The notes under the pieces: model-generated
The model's input: only the letters and a program-made list of their open reading frames with translations
Database searches by the model: none
What the model was told of the DNA's origin: nothing
Made by a program: the position numbers and the translations under genes
Assembly (NCBI GenBank): GCA_017461445.1
Contig: JAFTXW010000033.1
Location: forward strand, 1 to 64,000
From: Oscillospiraceae bacterium
Lineage (GTDB): Bacteria > Bacillota > Clostridia > Oscillospirales > Oscillospiraceae
Direction of reading: 5' to 3'
DNA: 64,000 nucleotides
Part shown: positions 1 through 6,376 of the stretch, one piece after another
Position numbering within the stretch: the first letter of the stretch is position 1
Layout of the letters: each line of letters starts with the position of its first letter

Positions 1-70
1 TGGCGAGGATGGCGATGACCACAATCAGCTCGACCAGGGTGAAGCCGCCGTTCTTCTTTGTAAATTTCAT
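1..70 (-). CDS. Type IV prepilin, N-terminal fragment (cut by window edge)
   Basis: Only the first 23 codons are present. The reading begins MKFTKKNGG and continues FTLVELIVVIAIL, the class III prepilin signal: a short basic leader, the Gly-Gly/Phe cleavage site for prepilin peptidase, Glu at mature position 5 and a hydrophobic spine helix. A strong AAGGAGG ribosome site sits just upstream of the ATG. Family knowledge makes it a pilin or pseudopilin subunit inserted in the membrane and polymerised by a PilB/PilC-type machine. The N-terminus is almost the same as that of the complete prepilin at 1712-2173, so the two genes probably belong to one pilin set. The body of the protein lies outside the window, so major and minor pilin cannot be told apart. 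Confidence 0.85.
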   Translation of the reverse strand, partial: MKFTKKNGGFTLVELIVVIAILA

Positions 71-170
71 ATTTATCCTCCTTGTATTCGGGCGTTTTGC
101 CCTGTTTTTACCCCAATATTCAAACTTTTTTAACAATCCAACACCTATCTCTGCGAAAGGCTCAGACGAT

Positions 171-274
171 AAAAAAATGGCCTTTGGGGTATCTTGCTTA
201 CACCGCAAAACGGCTTTTTTGCGGTGCGCCCGGTCAATTTGGAGCCAGAAGAATCCTCTTTTCCCAAAAAGGCC
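171..274 (-). promoter_or_regulatory. Structured 5' leader of the first prepilin, attenuator-like
   Basis: The transcript from the promoter at 292-320 carries a leader of about 215 nt. In it, the segment at 263-274 (GGCCTTTTTGGG on the minus strand) can pair with 179-189 (CCCCAAAGGCC) with a 2-nt bulge. This closes a domain that holds a perfect 10-bp hairpin at 201-226. The closing stem is followed one base later by seven U residues (177-171). A closed aptamer-like domain ending in a stem plus U-tract is the architecture of a riboswitch or attenuator. I do not recognise the class. The folding was done by eye. Confidence 0.4.
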
Positions 275-291
275 CGGATTTTTTCATGCCC

Positions 292-348
292 ATCGTACCA
301 TAATTCACTAAAGCTGTCAAGCAAAGTTAATACTTCTGTAACAATTTT
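292..348 (-). promoter_or_regulatory. Promoter of the first prepilin with upstream element
   Basis: On the minus strand TTGACA (315-320) and TACGAT (292-297) are separated by exactly 17 bp. Directly upstream lies a 22-bp element (327-348) that recurs at the same place in the promoter of the second prepilin. On the plus strand it reads TTAATA-N4-TGTAACAATTTT. The element probably binds an activator or repressor shared by both pilin genes (inference). Confidence 0.75.
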
Positions 349-357
349 CCAGAGTTT

Positions 358-1521
358 TTACCGTTTCGCCGTCAAAATCGCCGTCATTTCTTGACTGAAT
401 GGGAAGAAACCGGAAAGCAGCTGCATGTTCGCCCGCTTGTGCTCCAGAGAGGGGTGGACATAGCGGTCCATTGTCATGCTGACCGTGGCATGGCCCAGCA
501 GCTCGCTGAGGCTTTTTACGTCGAATCCCAGCTCCACGCACCGGGTGGCGAAGGTATGCCGCAGGGCATGATAATTGGCGTGTCCAACCCCGCTGCGCTC
601 CAGCGTGCGCCAGAAATGGTACTGCATCCCCCGGGGCTCCACGAACGCATCCTCCCGCCCCGTCAGGAAATACCCCCGGTGCTCCCCCGGCAACGAAAAA
701 AGCACCTCCGCAAGATCGTCCGGCAGGGGGATCGATCGGGCGGAGGTGGCTGTCTTGGGGGTGGTTACGATGACCCGGGTTCGCGGGCCCTCGGGGTCAA
801 GGGTCTGGATGCGCTGCATGGTATGGCGGACGTGGAGCATCTTGTCGCCCAGGGCGATGTCCTCCCAGCGCAGGGCGCAGATCTCCCCCACCCGCAGTCC
901 CGCAAACAGGCTCAGCAGGATCCCGGCGTTTTTGAGGGACATATTATTATAAAGGTACTGGCACAGCGTTTCCTGCTCGCTCCGGCTCAGCACCCGGATC
1001 TCCACCGGCGGACGGCGGATGCGCACGGAGCTGCCGTCGCAGGGGATGATGGCACCGCTGCGGCGGGCAAAGCGGAGGATGCTCCGCAGGACGCACAGGA
1101 CATCCGACACTGTCCGGGGTGCCAGAGGCGTGCCGTTCCTGCCGCCCCGCTGCATCAGCTCCAGGGAGAAGGATTCGATCAGCTCGTGGGTCATCTCGTC
1201 CACAGGCACCTCCCCCAGGGCCGGGACCAGGTGCTTCTGCACGATCATGTGGTACTTGACGAAGGAGCTTTCCTTGATCTGCTGGCCCACGTTCTGCTCC
1301 CACCGGGCCGCGACGGAGCGCAGGAGCATCGCCTCGTCCCGCTCCCGGGGCGGGTTGCTCTCCCAGAGGGCCGCGGCCTGCTGCAGCTTTTTCTTCACGT
1401 CCCGGTAGGTGCGGGCGTAGACGTAGCCGTAGCGGGATTTCCCGTCCGGTGTCCGCTTAAGATACCGCCCCTCCCACCGGCCGTCCTTGCGCTTGTAAAT
1501 GTTTTCGCCTTTTCTTGACAT
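358..1521 (-). CDS. Tyrosine recombinase / integrase
   Basis: A 387-residue site-specific recombinase of the phage-integrase family. Residues 1-60 resemble the AP2-like arm-binding domain of Tn916/phage integrases (GRWEGRYLKRTPDGK). Residues of about 70-150 form the SAM-like core-binding domain. The C-terminal catalytic domain shows Arg near 209 (AGLRVGEICALRW), HALRHTFATR near 317, LLGHATVSMT near 343 and the nucleophile Tyr in MDRYVHPS, so it looks intact. AAGGAG lies 9 nt before the ATG. It stands alone: no excisionase, relaxase or phage gene is beside it. It sits between two prepilin genes in the same orientation and stops 10 bp from the conserved element of the next pilin promoter. It may be a remnant of an integrated element or a resident recombinase acting on the pilin locus. 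The sequence does not decide between them. Confidence 0.93.
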   Translation of the reverse strand: MSRKGENIYKRKDGRWEGRYLKRTPDGKSRYGYVYARTYRDVKKKLQQAAALWESNPPRERDEAMLLRSVAARWEQNVGQQIKESSFVKYHMIVQKHLVPALGEVPVDEMTHELIESFSLELMQRGGRNGTPLAPRTVSDVLCVLRSILRFARRSGAIIPCDGSSVRIRRPPVEIRVLSRSEQETLCQYLYNNMSLKNAGILLSLFAGLRVGEICALRWEDIALGDKMLHVRHTMQRIQTLDPEGPRTRVIVTTPKTATSARSIPLPDDLAEVLFSLPGEHRGYFLTGREDAFVEPRGMQYHFWRTLERSGVGHANYHALRHTFATRCVELGFDVKSLSELLGHATVSMTMDRYVHPSLEHKRANMQLLSGFFPFSQEMTAILTAKR

Positions 1522-1570
1522 GGTGTAACAACTCCTTTTTATTTTCAGAGCGAATGCTCTGGATTAACAG

Positions 1571-1604
1571 AAAACAAGGCTCCCGCGGTTAGACGGAAGC
1601 CTTG
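1571..1604 (-). terminator. Second terminator between prepilin and integrase
   Basis: An 11-bp stem (1575-1585 with 1594-1604, one G-T pair) with TTTT on the minus strand. It follows the stronger terminator at 1656-1688 and is followed by a small hairpin at 1546-1561 just before the integrase ribosome site. The recombinase is therefore insulated from pilin transcription. Confidence 0.6.
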
Positions 1605-1607
1605 GGA

Positions 1608-1640
1608 AGTTGAAAGTTGAAAATTGAAAGTTGAAGTTAT
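1608..1640. repeat. Short TTGAAAnTTGAAA-type intergenic repeat
   Basis: Four close repetitions of the heptamer-like unit GTTGAAA / ATTGAAA. The same sequence type (TCAACTCTCAATTTTCAA) occurs at 11917-11940 in another intergenic space, again beside a terminator. No function can be read from it. Confidence 0.5.
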
Positions 1641-1655
1641 TTTTGTGGGGATGGG

Positions 1656-1688
1656 TTAAAAAACCGCCCGGATCAAACGATCCGGGCG
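1656..1688 (-). terminator. Terminator of the prepilin gene
   Basis: A perfect 10-bp GC-rich stem (CGCCCGGATC, 1665-1674 with 1679-1688) and a 4-nt loop, followed on the minus strand by GGTTTTTTAA. It lies 24 bp after the prepilin stop codon. A textbook intrinsic terminator. Confidence 0.93.
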
Positions 1689-1711
1689 ATGGGGTTTAAT
1701 TCCTAAACAGC

Positions 1712-2173
1712 TTACTTGGTCAGATTCCAGCCATCCTTCAGATCAGCTGCCTTCTGTTCATCAGTAGCCTTCAGAAGCCAAGTAGCCCCGGCTGCACCGC
1801 TCTTCAGAACAAAATTATCAGAATCATAGTAGGTGTCAATCAAATCAGTGACATCCATTTCCTTACCGGTGATACCACTATTAACAACGACCTTAAATTC
1901 AACAGCAGGAGAAGCAGAAGCATTGGCAGCAGTAACAATAACATTCTCTACATCGGTATCACCAGCAGGGTCGTTCTTGACAACTGCTTCCATATAAGCG
2001 AAAGTAGCAGCAGTCTTGACAGCATCCAGCTGGGTGTAGTCAGAAGCCTCGTTAGCCTTGGAGATGTAGCCGGAGTAAGCGGGGACAGCGATAGCGGCCA
2101 GGATGGCCAGGATGGCGATGACGACGATCAGCTCGACCAGAGTGAAGCCGCCGTTCTTCTTGAACATGTTCAT
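1712..2173 (-). CDS. Type IV prepilin (major pilin-like)
   Basis: A 153-residue prepilin. The leader MNMFKKNGG is followed by FTLVELIVVIAILAIL, with the cleavage site after the second Gly and Glu5 in place. The rest is a small, acidic, Ala/Thr/Val-rich globular domain with no cysteines (ATFAYMEAVVKNDPAGD), which is compact for a pilin and resembles clostridial PilA-like proteins. AAAGGA lies 10 nt before the first ATG, and a second ATG is two codons inside. The gene is monocistronic: it has its own strong promoter (2248-2276) and a terminator. No assembly ATPase, PilC or prepilin peptidase is in the window, so the machinery is encoded elsewhere or further to the left. Its N-terminus is repeated in the pilin cut by the window start. 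Confidence 0.9.
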   Translation of the reverse strand: MNMFKKNGGFTLVELIVVIAILAILAAIAVPAYSGYISKANEASDYTQLDAVKTAATFAYMEAVVKNDPAGDTDVENVIVTAANASASPAVEFKVVVNSGITGKEMDVTDLIDTYYDSDNFVLKSGAAGATWLLKATDEQKAADLKDGWNLTK

Positions 2174-2247
2174 TGGAATCGATTCCTTTCATTATGTAAT
2201 TTTTTATCACAGCAGCCGCAAGGACAGCCGGGATTTTGGTTATTAAA

Positions 2248-2303
2248 ATACTACCATAGGTTCAAAATAATGTCAAGGGATTTAATATTCCTGTAACAAT
2301 TTT
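2248..2303 (-). promoter_or_regulatory. Promoter of the second prepilin with shared upstream element
   Basis: On the minus strand TTGACA (2271-2276) and TAGTAT (2248-2253) are 17 bp apart. Upstream at 2282-2303 is the same 22-bp element as at 327-348 (18 of 22 positions by eye), 5 bp from the -35 box here and 6 bp there. This leader is short (about 70 nt) and lacks the fold seen before the first prepilin. Confidence 0.8.
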
Positions 2304-2572
2304 GCCCCCTTTCCTGATTTTGTACTGAAATTCCCCCACTATCCGGGGAAAATTGGAAATTCCACCCTACCCCATCCCGGGTAGCCCCACCCCGCCGGGC
2401 GTGAGATAATAATCAAATTACCGCCGCCCCGGGAGGACAATATACCGCTTCCCCCCGGGGGAAGAGATTTTCCGTCTTGCGGCGGTGCGATTTGTTCCAA
2501 ATCGCCGAAACCCGTCCCCCCACATCCGTACATACCGTCCCCCCACAGGGGCCTATCCTTCAACCAAAAACC
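2304..2572. other. GC-rich gap before the flippase
   Basis: No convincing plus-strand promoter is visible here. A perfect 8-bp hairpin (GCGATTTG, 2487-2494 with 2498-2505) and a CTTCCCC/GGGGAAG palindrome near 2450-2466 lie in the presumed leader of the next gene. Their role is unknown. Confidence 0.4.
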
Positions 2573-3826
2573 ATGAACCGATTCCAACACAACCTCACCT
2601 GGGTCTTTCTGGGCAATCTCCTCCACGCGGTGTTTCAGTTCCTGCTGAACCTCCTTGCCGCCCGGGCCTTTTCCGTGGAGGACTACGGCCTGCTGAATTA
2701 CGGTGCCGCCTTCGTAGCCTTCTTCACCTCCCTGGGCACCCTGGGGTTCTCCGGGGTCATAACCAAATATTTCGCCGACGACCCGGGCCGGGCGGGGCAG
2801 TATCTGGGCACCGCCCTGGTGTCCCGGGCCGGCTTTGCCCTGATCGCCATGGCCCTGATCCAGCTGGCCCTCCCCGGGGCGGAGCCGGAGCTGCGCCTGC
2901 TCCTGCTGTGCCAGTCCGCCGCCATTTTGTTCAGCGCGGGGGACGGCATCGTCCACTGGTACCGCTTTCGGGGGAAAGCAAAGCAGGCGGTCCTGGTGCG
3001 CCTGAGTGCCTTCGGCCTGTCCGCCCTCTGGCGGCTTTGGGCCATTTACGGAGCCAAAAGCCTGACGCTCTACGCGGCGGGGGTCTCCCTGGAAACGCTG
3101 GTGTACCTCGCCGCCCTCACCGCCCCCTGCCGCCGGGAATTGGGGCTCCGCTTCAAGGTTGGGACGCTGAAAGGGATGCTGTCCCAGTCCTATCCCTTCA
3201 TCACCTCCGCCATCCTCTCCACCGTCTATGCCCAGACGGACAAGCTGATGCTGGGTACCATGCTGAGCCGGGAGGCGGTGGGGCTTTACTCCGTAGCCGT
3301 GACCCTTGCGGGGGCCATTTCCATTCTCCCCTCTGCCCTGATTGAGGGCTTCCGCCCGGAGATCCTGCTCCGAAAGGCGGAGGGCGATTCCCTCTGGAAG
3401 CACCGCCTGCGGCAGCTTTACGGCCTTGTGTTCTGGGTCAGCACCGCCTACAGCCTGTGCGTCACCCTCTTCGCGGGGCCGCTGGTGGGGCTGTTATACG
3501 GCGAAAGCTACGCCGGGGCTGTGCCCGCCCTGCGCATCGTGGTGTGGTACACCGCTTTTTCCTATTTCGGCTCAGTGAACAACCTGGCCTTTGTGGCCCA
3601 GGGAAAAACCAAATGGGTGCAGCTGCTGACGTTGACCGGCGCGGTGGGGAACGTGGCCCTGAACGCTCTGCTGATCCCCGCCATGGGTGTCCGGGGTGCG
3701 GCCCTGGCCTCCCTTGTCACCCAGTTCGCCGCCAATTTCCTCCTGCTGGCCCTCCTCCCGCCCCTGCGGGAAAATTTCCGCTTCCTCCTGGAAGGGATTT
3801 TTCTGCGCCGGGAAAAAACTTCTTGA
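2573..3826 (+). CDS. Polysaccharide flippase, Wzx/MATE-like (MOP superfamily)
   Basis: About 418 residues, almost all hydrophobic, with 12-14 predicted membrane helices. The opening pattern (LTWVFLGNLLHAVFQFLLNL, then ARAFSVEDYGLLNYGAAFV) is typical of oligosaccharide flippases that move undecaprenyl-linked repeat units across the membrane. TDKLMLGTMLSREAVGLYSV in the middle is the conserved second-half signature of this family. I start it at the ATG at 2573. An in-frame TTG at 2477 would add 32 residues that look non-coding, and no good ribosome site precedes either start. The gene is very GC-rich and stands alone, 26 kb from the large exopolysaccharide locus, which has its own flippase. Its substrate is unknown. 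The stop codon overlaps the -35 box of the next promoter. Confidence 0.85.
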   Translation: MNRFQHNLTWVFLGNLLHAVFQFLLNLLAARAFSVEDYGLLNYGAAFVAFFTSLGTLGFSGVITKYFADDPGRAGQYLGTALVSRAGFALIAMALIQLALPGAEPELRLLLLCQSAAILFSAGDGIVHWYRFRGKAKQAVLVRLSAFGLSALWRLWAIYGAKSLTLYAAGVSLETLVYLAALTAPCRRELGLRFKVGTLKGMLSQSYPFITSAILSTVYAQTDKLMLGTMLSREAVGLYSVAVTLAGAISILPSALIEGFRPEILLRKAEGDSLWKHRLRQLYGLVFWVSTAYSLCVTLFAGPLVGLLYGESYAGAVPALRIVVWYTAFSYFGSVNNLAFVAQGKTKWVQLLTLTGAVGNVALNALLIPAMGVRGAALASLVTQFAANFLLLALLPPLRENFRFLLEGIFLRREKTS

Positions 3827-3851
3827 CAAATCCGACCCTTTCCTGTACTAT
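3823..3851 (+). promoter_or_regulatory. Promoter of the 36-residue gene
   Basis: TTGACA (3823-3828), a 17-bp spacer and TACTAT (3846-3851), with an overlapping TATAAT slightly downstream. It begins inside the flippase stop codon. Confidence 0.8.
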
Positions 3852-3852
3852 A

Positions 3853-3880
3853 ATAGTAGTTAGCAGTGGCTAACTACTAT
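3853..3880 (+). promoter_or_regulatory. Perfect 12-bp palindrome at the transcription start, probable operator
   Basis: ATAGTAGTTAGC (3853-3864) and its exact inverse complement (3869-3880), separated by AGTG. It starts 1 bp after the -10 box and ends just before the ribosome site. This is where a repressor operator would lie. The half-site resembles the GTTAGC half of DtxR/IdeR-type metal-regulator boxes, but spacing differs and the match is only suggestive. As RNA it would also form a hairpin directly before the AAAAGGAGG ribosome site. Confidence 0.6.
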
Positions 3881-3898
3881 GAAAAGGAGGATCCGATT

Positions 3899-4009
3899 AT
3901 GACCTTGACGGAATTCGTACAAACCACCGGTGCCCTGGCGGGGCTCGCCATGCTCCTGATCGCTTCTTCCCAGCTGAAGCAGCATCTGCGTTCTCTGATT
4001 GGGATGTAA
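3899..4009 (+). CDS. 36-residue membrane micro-protein, unknown
   Basis: A small gene with every expression signal in place: promoter, palindrome, AAAAGGAGG 8 nt before the ATG, and a perfect terminator just after the stop. The product begins MTLTEFVQTTGALAGLAMLL and ends with IASSQLKQHLRSLIGM. It is therefore a short polar start, one hydrophobic helix (residues of about 9-23) and a basic amphipathic tail, with no cysteine. I do not recognise the family. Possible roles are a regulatory micro-protein of a membrane transporter or a stress peptide. The single-helix-plus-basic-tail layout also occurs in type I toxins, but no antisense RNA is evident. If the palindrome is a metal-regulator site, a metal-homeostasis role would follow (inference). 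Confidence 0.7.
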   Translation: MTLTEFVQTTGALAGLAMLLIASSQLKQHLRSLIGM

Positions 4010-4025
4010 TTTAAATGAATATACG

Positions 4026-4066
4026 AATCCCCGGCCCGCTTTTTTCTCAGCGGGCCGGGGATTTTT
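4026..4066 (+). terminator. Terminator of the 36-residue gene
   Basis: A perfect 14-bp stem (4026-4039 with 4050-4063) rich in G and C, running into TTTTT. It lies 16 bp after the stop codon. Confidence 0.92.
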
Positions 4067-4078
4067 GCGTTTTATAAC

Positions 4079-5824
4079 TTATTTCAGACTATACTTCTTC
4101 GCGTAGTCCTTATACTGCTCGCCGAAGTTTTCGTTTTCCACCCGGGCGGAGCGGAGGGCTTCGTGGGTGTTTCGGTCGTTGTGGTAGGTATCCACAACGC
4201 AGCCGGCGATGTTGGAGCAGTGGTCGCCGATGCGCTCCAGAGCGGTCAGCAGGTCGGACCAGACGAAGCCGGTCTCGATGCTGCAGCTGCCCTGCTGCAG
4301 ACGCAGGATGTGGTGGACCCGGAGCTTTTCCTTCAGATCGTCAATGACCTGCTCCAGAGGCTCCACCTGATAGGCGGTCTGGAGGTCATTTTCCCGGAAG
4401 GCCCGGAAGGACAGCTCGATGATCTCGTCCACAGCAGCCACCAGCACGCTCAGCTCATGCTTGGCGGTATTGGACAGCTTCAGGCCCTTTTCGTTCAGCT
4501 CCTCAGCAGCCTCCACCAGATTCAGGGCATGGTCACCGATGCGCTCGAAATCGCCGATGGCTTTCAGCAGCATAGCGGCCTCGTTGCTGTCGCTCTCGCT
4601 GATCTGCAGGGCGGAAAGCTTCACCAGGAAGCTGCCCAGGATATCCTCGTAGTGGTCAGTCTCGTTCTCATACTTCTGAACTGCCTGAACAGTCTCAGTA
4701 TTGAAGTCAGAGAGGGTAGCCACAGAGCCCTGATAGGCTGCCACGGCACTCTTTGCCATCTGAGAGGTGAGGGTGCGGCACTGCTCCAGTGCGACGGAGG
4801 GAATGGTCAGCAGGTGCTCGTCCAGCTCCACCACTTCCTCTTCCTTCTTGTCCTCGGGGATCAGCTTGTAAGCCAGCTTCTCCAGCAGACCGGAGTTGGG
4901 CAGCAGGAGCACGGTGCACAGAATATTGAACGCGGAGTGGGCCACAGCGATGGACGCGGGGGCAATTGCCTCGTTCAGGATAGCGGGCTGCAGGATTGCC
5001 TGAACCAGCGCGAAAACCGTCAGCCAGATGGCAGTGCCGATCACGTTGAAGCTCAGGTGCACCAGAGCGGCACGGCGGGCACCCTTATTGGTACCGACGC
5101 TGGACAGCAGGGCGGTAACGCAGGTACCGATGTTCTGACCCATGATAATGGGGATCGCCGCGCCATAGGTGACCTGTCCGGTCATGGACAGGGCCTGCAG
5201 GATACCGACAGAAGCGGAGGAGGACTGGATGATGCCGGTCAGCACAGCACCGGCCAGCATACCCAGAACGGGATTCTGGAACATCAGGAACAGCTGCTGG
5301 AACTGGGGCACATCCTTCAAGCCGGAAACTGCATCGGACATGGTATCCATACCAAACATCAGTGTGGCAAAGCCCAGCAGGATCATGCCGATGTCCTTCT
5401 TCTTGGTATCCTTCAGGAACATGTAGTACACGACACCGATCAGGGCCAGGATGGGGGTAAAGGAAGTGGGCTTCAGCAGCTGAACGAACAGGCTGTCGCC
5501 ATCGATGCTGCCCAGGGACAGGATCCACGCGGTAACGGTGGTGCCCACGTTGGCACCCATGATGACGTTGATGGCCTGCCGCAGCTCCATCAGGCCGGAG
5601 TTGACGAAGCCAACCACCATAACGGTAGTCGCGGAGGAGGACTGGATGATGGAGGTAACGCCCAAACCAGTCAGGAAGCCAAGGAGCTTACCGGAGGTCA
5701 GCTTGCTCAGGATGGTACGCAGACTGCTGCCCGCAGCACGCTCCAGCGCGTCGCCCATGATCGTCATACCGAACAGGAACAGGCACAGGCCGCCGATCAT
5801 CGTAAGTATATCAAAAATGTCCAT
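4079..5824 (-). CDS. Na+/phosphate cotransporter with C-terminal PhoU domain
   Basis: About 581 residues. The membrane half (residues 1-310) holds the two inverted Na/Pi cotransporter repeats, each with the hallmark QSSSA: IIQSSSATTVMVV near 60 and IIQSSSASVGIL near 200. GANVGTTVTAW and GQNIGTCVTALL follow them. The C-terminal 220 residues form a helical PhoU-like domain (AIGDFERIGDHALNLVE and ALERIGDHCSNIAG). Such proteins import or export phosphate and sense phosphate status through the PhoU part. I choose the start MDIFDILTMIGG at 5824. An ATG 7 codons upstream lies about 3 nt from the predicted transcription start and lacks a ribosome site. The gene is alone on its transcript, with a Pho-type box upstream that is shared with the nearby phoP-like gene. 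Confidence 0.92.
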   Translation of the reverse strand: MDIFDILTMIGGLCLFLFGMTIMGDALERAAGSSLRTILSKLTSGKLLGFLTGLGVTSIIQSSSATTVMVVGFVNSGLMELRQAINVIMGANVGTTVTAWILSLGSIDGDSLFVQLLKPTSFTPILALIGVVYYMFLKDTKKKDIGMILLGFATLMFGMDTMSDAVSGLKDVPQFQQLFLMFQNPVLGMLAGAVLTGIIQSSSASVGILQALSMTGQVTYGAAIPIIMGQNIGTCVTALLSSVGTNKGARRAALVHLSFNVIGTAIWLTVFALVQAILQPAILNEAIAPASIAVAHSAFNILCTVLLLPNSGLLEKLAYKLIPEDKKEEEVVELDEHLLTIPSVALEQCRTLTSQMAKSAVAAYQGSVATLSDFNTETVQAVQKYENETDHYEDILGSFLVKLSALQISESDSNEAAMLLKAIGDFERIGDHALNLVEAAEELNEKGLKLSNTAKHELSVLVAAVDEIIELSFRAFRENDLQTAYQVEPLEQVIDDLKEKLRVHHILRLQQGSCSIETGFVWSDLLTALERIGDHCSNIAGCVVDTYHNDRNTHEALRSARVENENFGEQYKDYAKKYSLK

Positions 5825-5854
5825 TTCTTTCTCTGCCTTTCGCATAAATTTGAC

Positions 5855-5882
5855 ATTATCTATTCTATCAGGTGAATGTCAA
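5855..5882 (-). promoter_or_regulatory. Promoter of the Na/Pi cotransporter gene
   Basis: On the minus strand TTGACA (5877-5882), 16 bp, GATAAT (5855-5860). TTTGACAT and ATGTCAAA around it form an 8-bp inverted repeat with arms at the -35 box and the transcription start. Confidence 0.65.
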
Positions 5883-5899
5883 ATCTATTATCAAGGAAA

Positions 5900-5917
5900 T
5901 GTAAAATCCAGGTAAAA
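5900..5917 (-). promoter_or_regulatory. Pho box (PhoP-type direct repeat)
   Basis: On the plus strand TGTAAAATCCAGGTAAAA. On the minus strand this is TTTTAC-N5-TTTTACA, two half-sites with 11-bp periodicity, as for Firmicutes PhoP boxes. It lies 18 bp upstream of the -35 box. The same 18-mer with one change is found upstream of the response regulator gene (8776-8793). Confidence 0.65.
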
Positions 5918-6046
5918 TACCGGCTAATCCCCGGCAAATTTGCCCTATCTTAACCAAAACGCCCACGTCCCCCGCGTAGGGGTGAAAATCCAACACTTTG
6001 GGGTTCACCTATGCTATGATTAGGAACAATCAAAGGAGGTATTCCC

Positions 6047-6307
6047 ATGAGCCAATACACCAAAATCCTGCGATCCGCCCTTCCCCTTACCGACCCGGAG
6101 CCGTTTATGGATGCCCTTTACGCCGCCTACCGGGAGCTGCATCCCCAAGACCCGGAGCCCATCCGCCGGGACTTTGCCCGGCTGGACAGCATTCTGTCCC
6201 GGCTTCCCCTGTCGGAGCTGGATCAGGTCTGGAACCTGACTTGCCGCCTGTGCAGCGAGCACAAGCAGACCGCCTTTCTGGAAGGCATCCGCCTGGTGCC
6301 CGGCTGA
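6047..6307 (+). CDS. 86-residue hypothetical protein
   Basis: A small soluble helical protein (MSQYTKILRSALPLTDPEPF at the start) without signal peptide, cysteine cluster or membrane segment. AAAGGAGG lies 7 nt before the ATG and a terminator follows the stop, so it is a real monocistronic gene. The ending (FLEGIRLVPG after a helical LCSEHKQTA stretch) resembles the C-terminus of the short clostridial proteins grouped as DUF6809 (AFxxGFRLG pattern). That resemblance is from memory and weak. It lies divergently between the phosphate transporter and the phoPR pair, but nothing ties it to phosphate. Function unknown. Confidence 0.75.
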   Translation: MSQYTKILRSALPLTDPEPFMDALYAAYRELHPQDPEPIRRDFARLDSILSRLPLSELDQVWNLTCRLCSEHKQTAFLEGIRLVPG

Positions 6308-6333
6308 TGATGGATGCGGAAGAATAGAAAACC

Positions 6334-6376
6334 CTGTCATCCCAGCCAGACAAAGCCGCGGGATGACAGGTTTTTT
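6334..6376. terminator. Bidirectional terminator between convergent genes
   Basis: A perfect 10-bp stem CTGTCATCCC (6334-6343 with 6360-6369), a 16-nt loop, and TTTTTT on the plus side. On the minus side GGTTTTC follows the stem. It serves the 86-residue gene and the histidine kinase gene. Confidence 0.88.

Noticed and set aside
71-291. A c-di-GMP riboswitch in the pilin leader
   Set aside because: The conserved core pieces of class I or II aptamers are not visible. I report only an unclassified structured leader.
2477-2572. TTG-started N-terminal extension of the flippase
   Set aside because: The 32 extra residues are Pro/Thr-rich and unlike flippase N-termini; the membrane fold starts right after the ATG at 2573.
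2339-3403. Minus-strand frame opposite the flippase
   Set aside because: Gly/Gln/Glu-rich shadow typical of GC-rich coding DNA; no domain.
3853-3880. A CIRCE heat-shock operator
   Set aside because: CIRCE has TTAGCACTC-N9-GAGTGCTAA. Here the arms are 12 bp and the loop is only 4 nt.
4163-5875. Long plus-strand frame opposite the Na/Pi cotransporter
   Set aside because: It mirrors the codons of a well-supported gene, is Gln/His/Gly-rich and has no known domain. The same holds for the long frames opposite glgP (12009-14324), the MBL RNase (10511-11860) and the giant activase (55793-59596).
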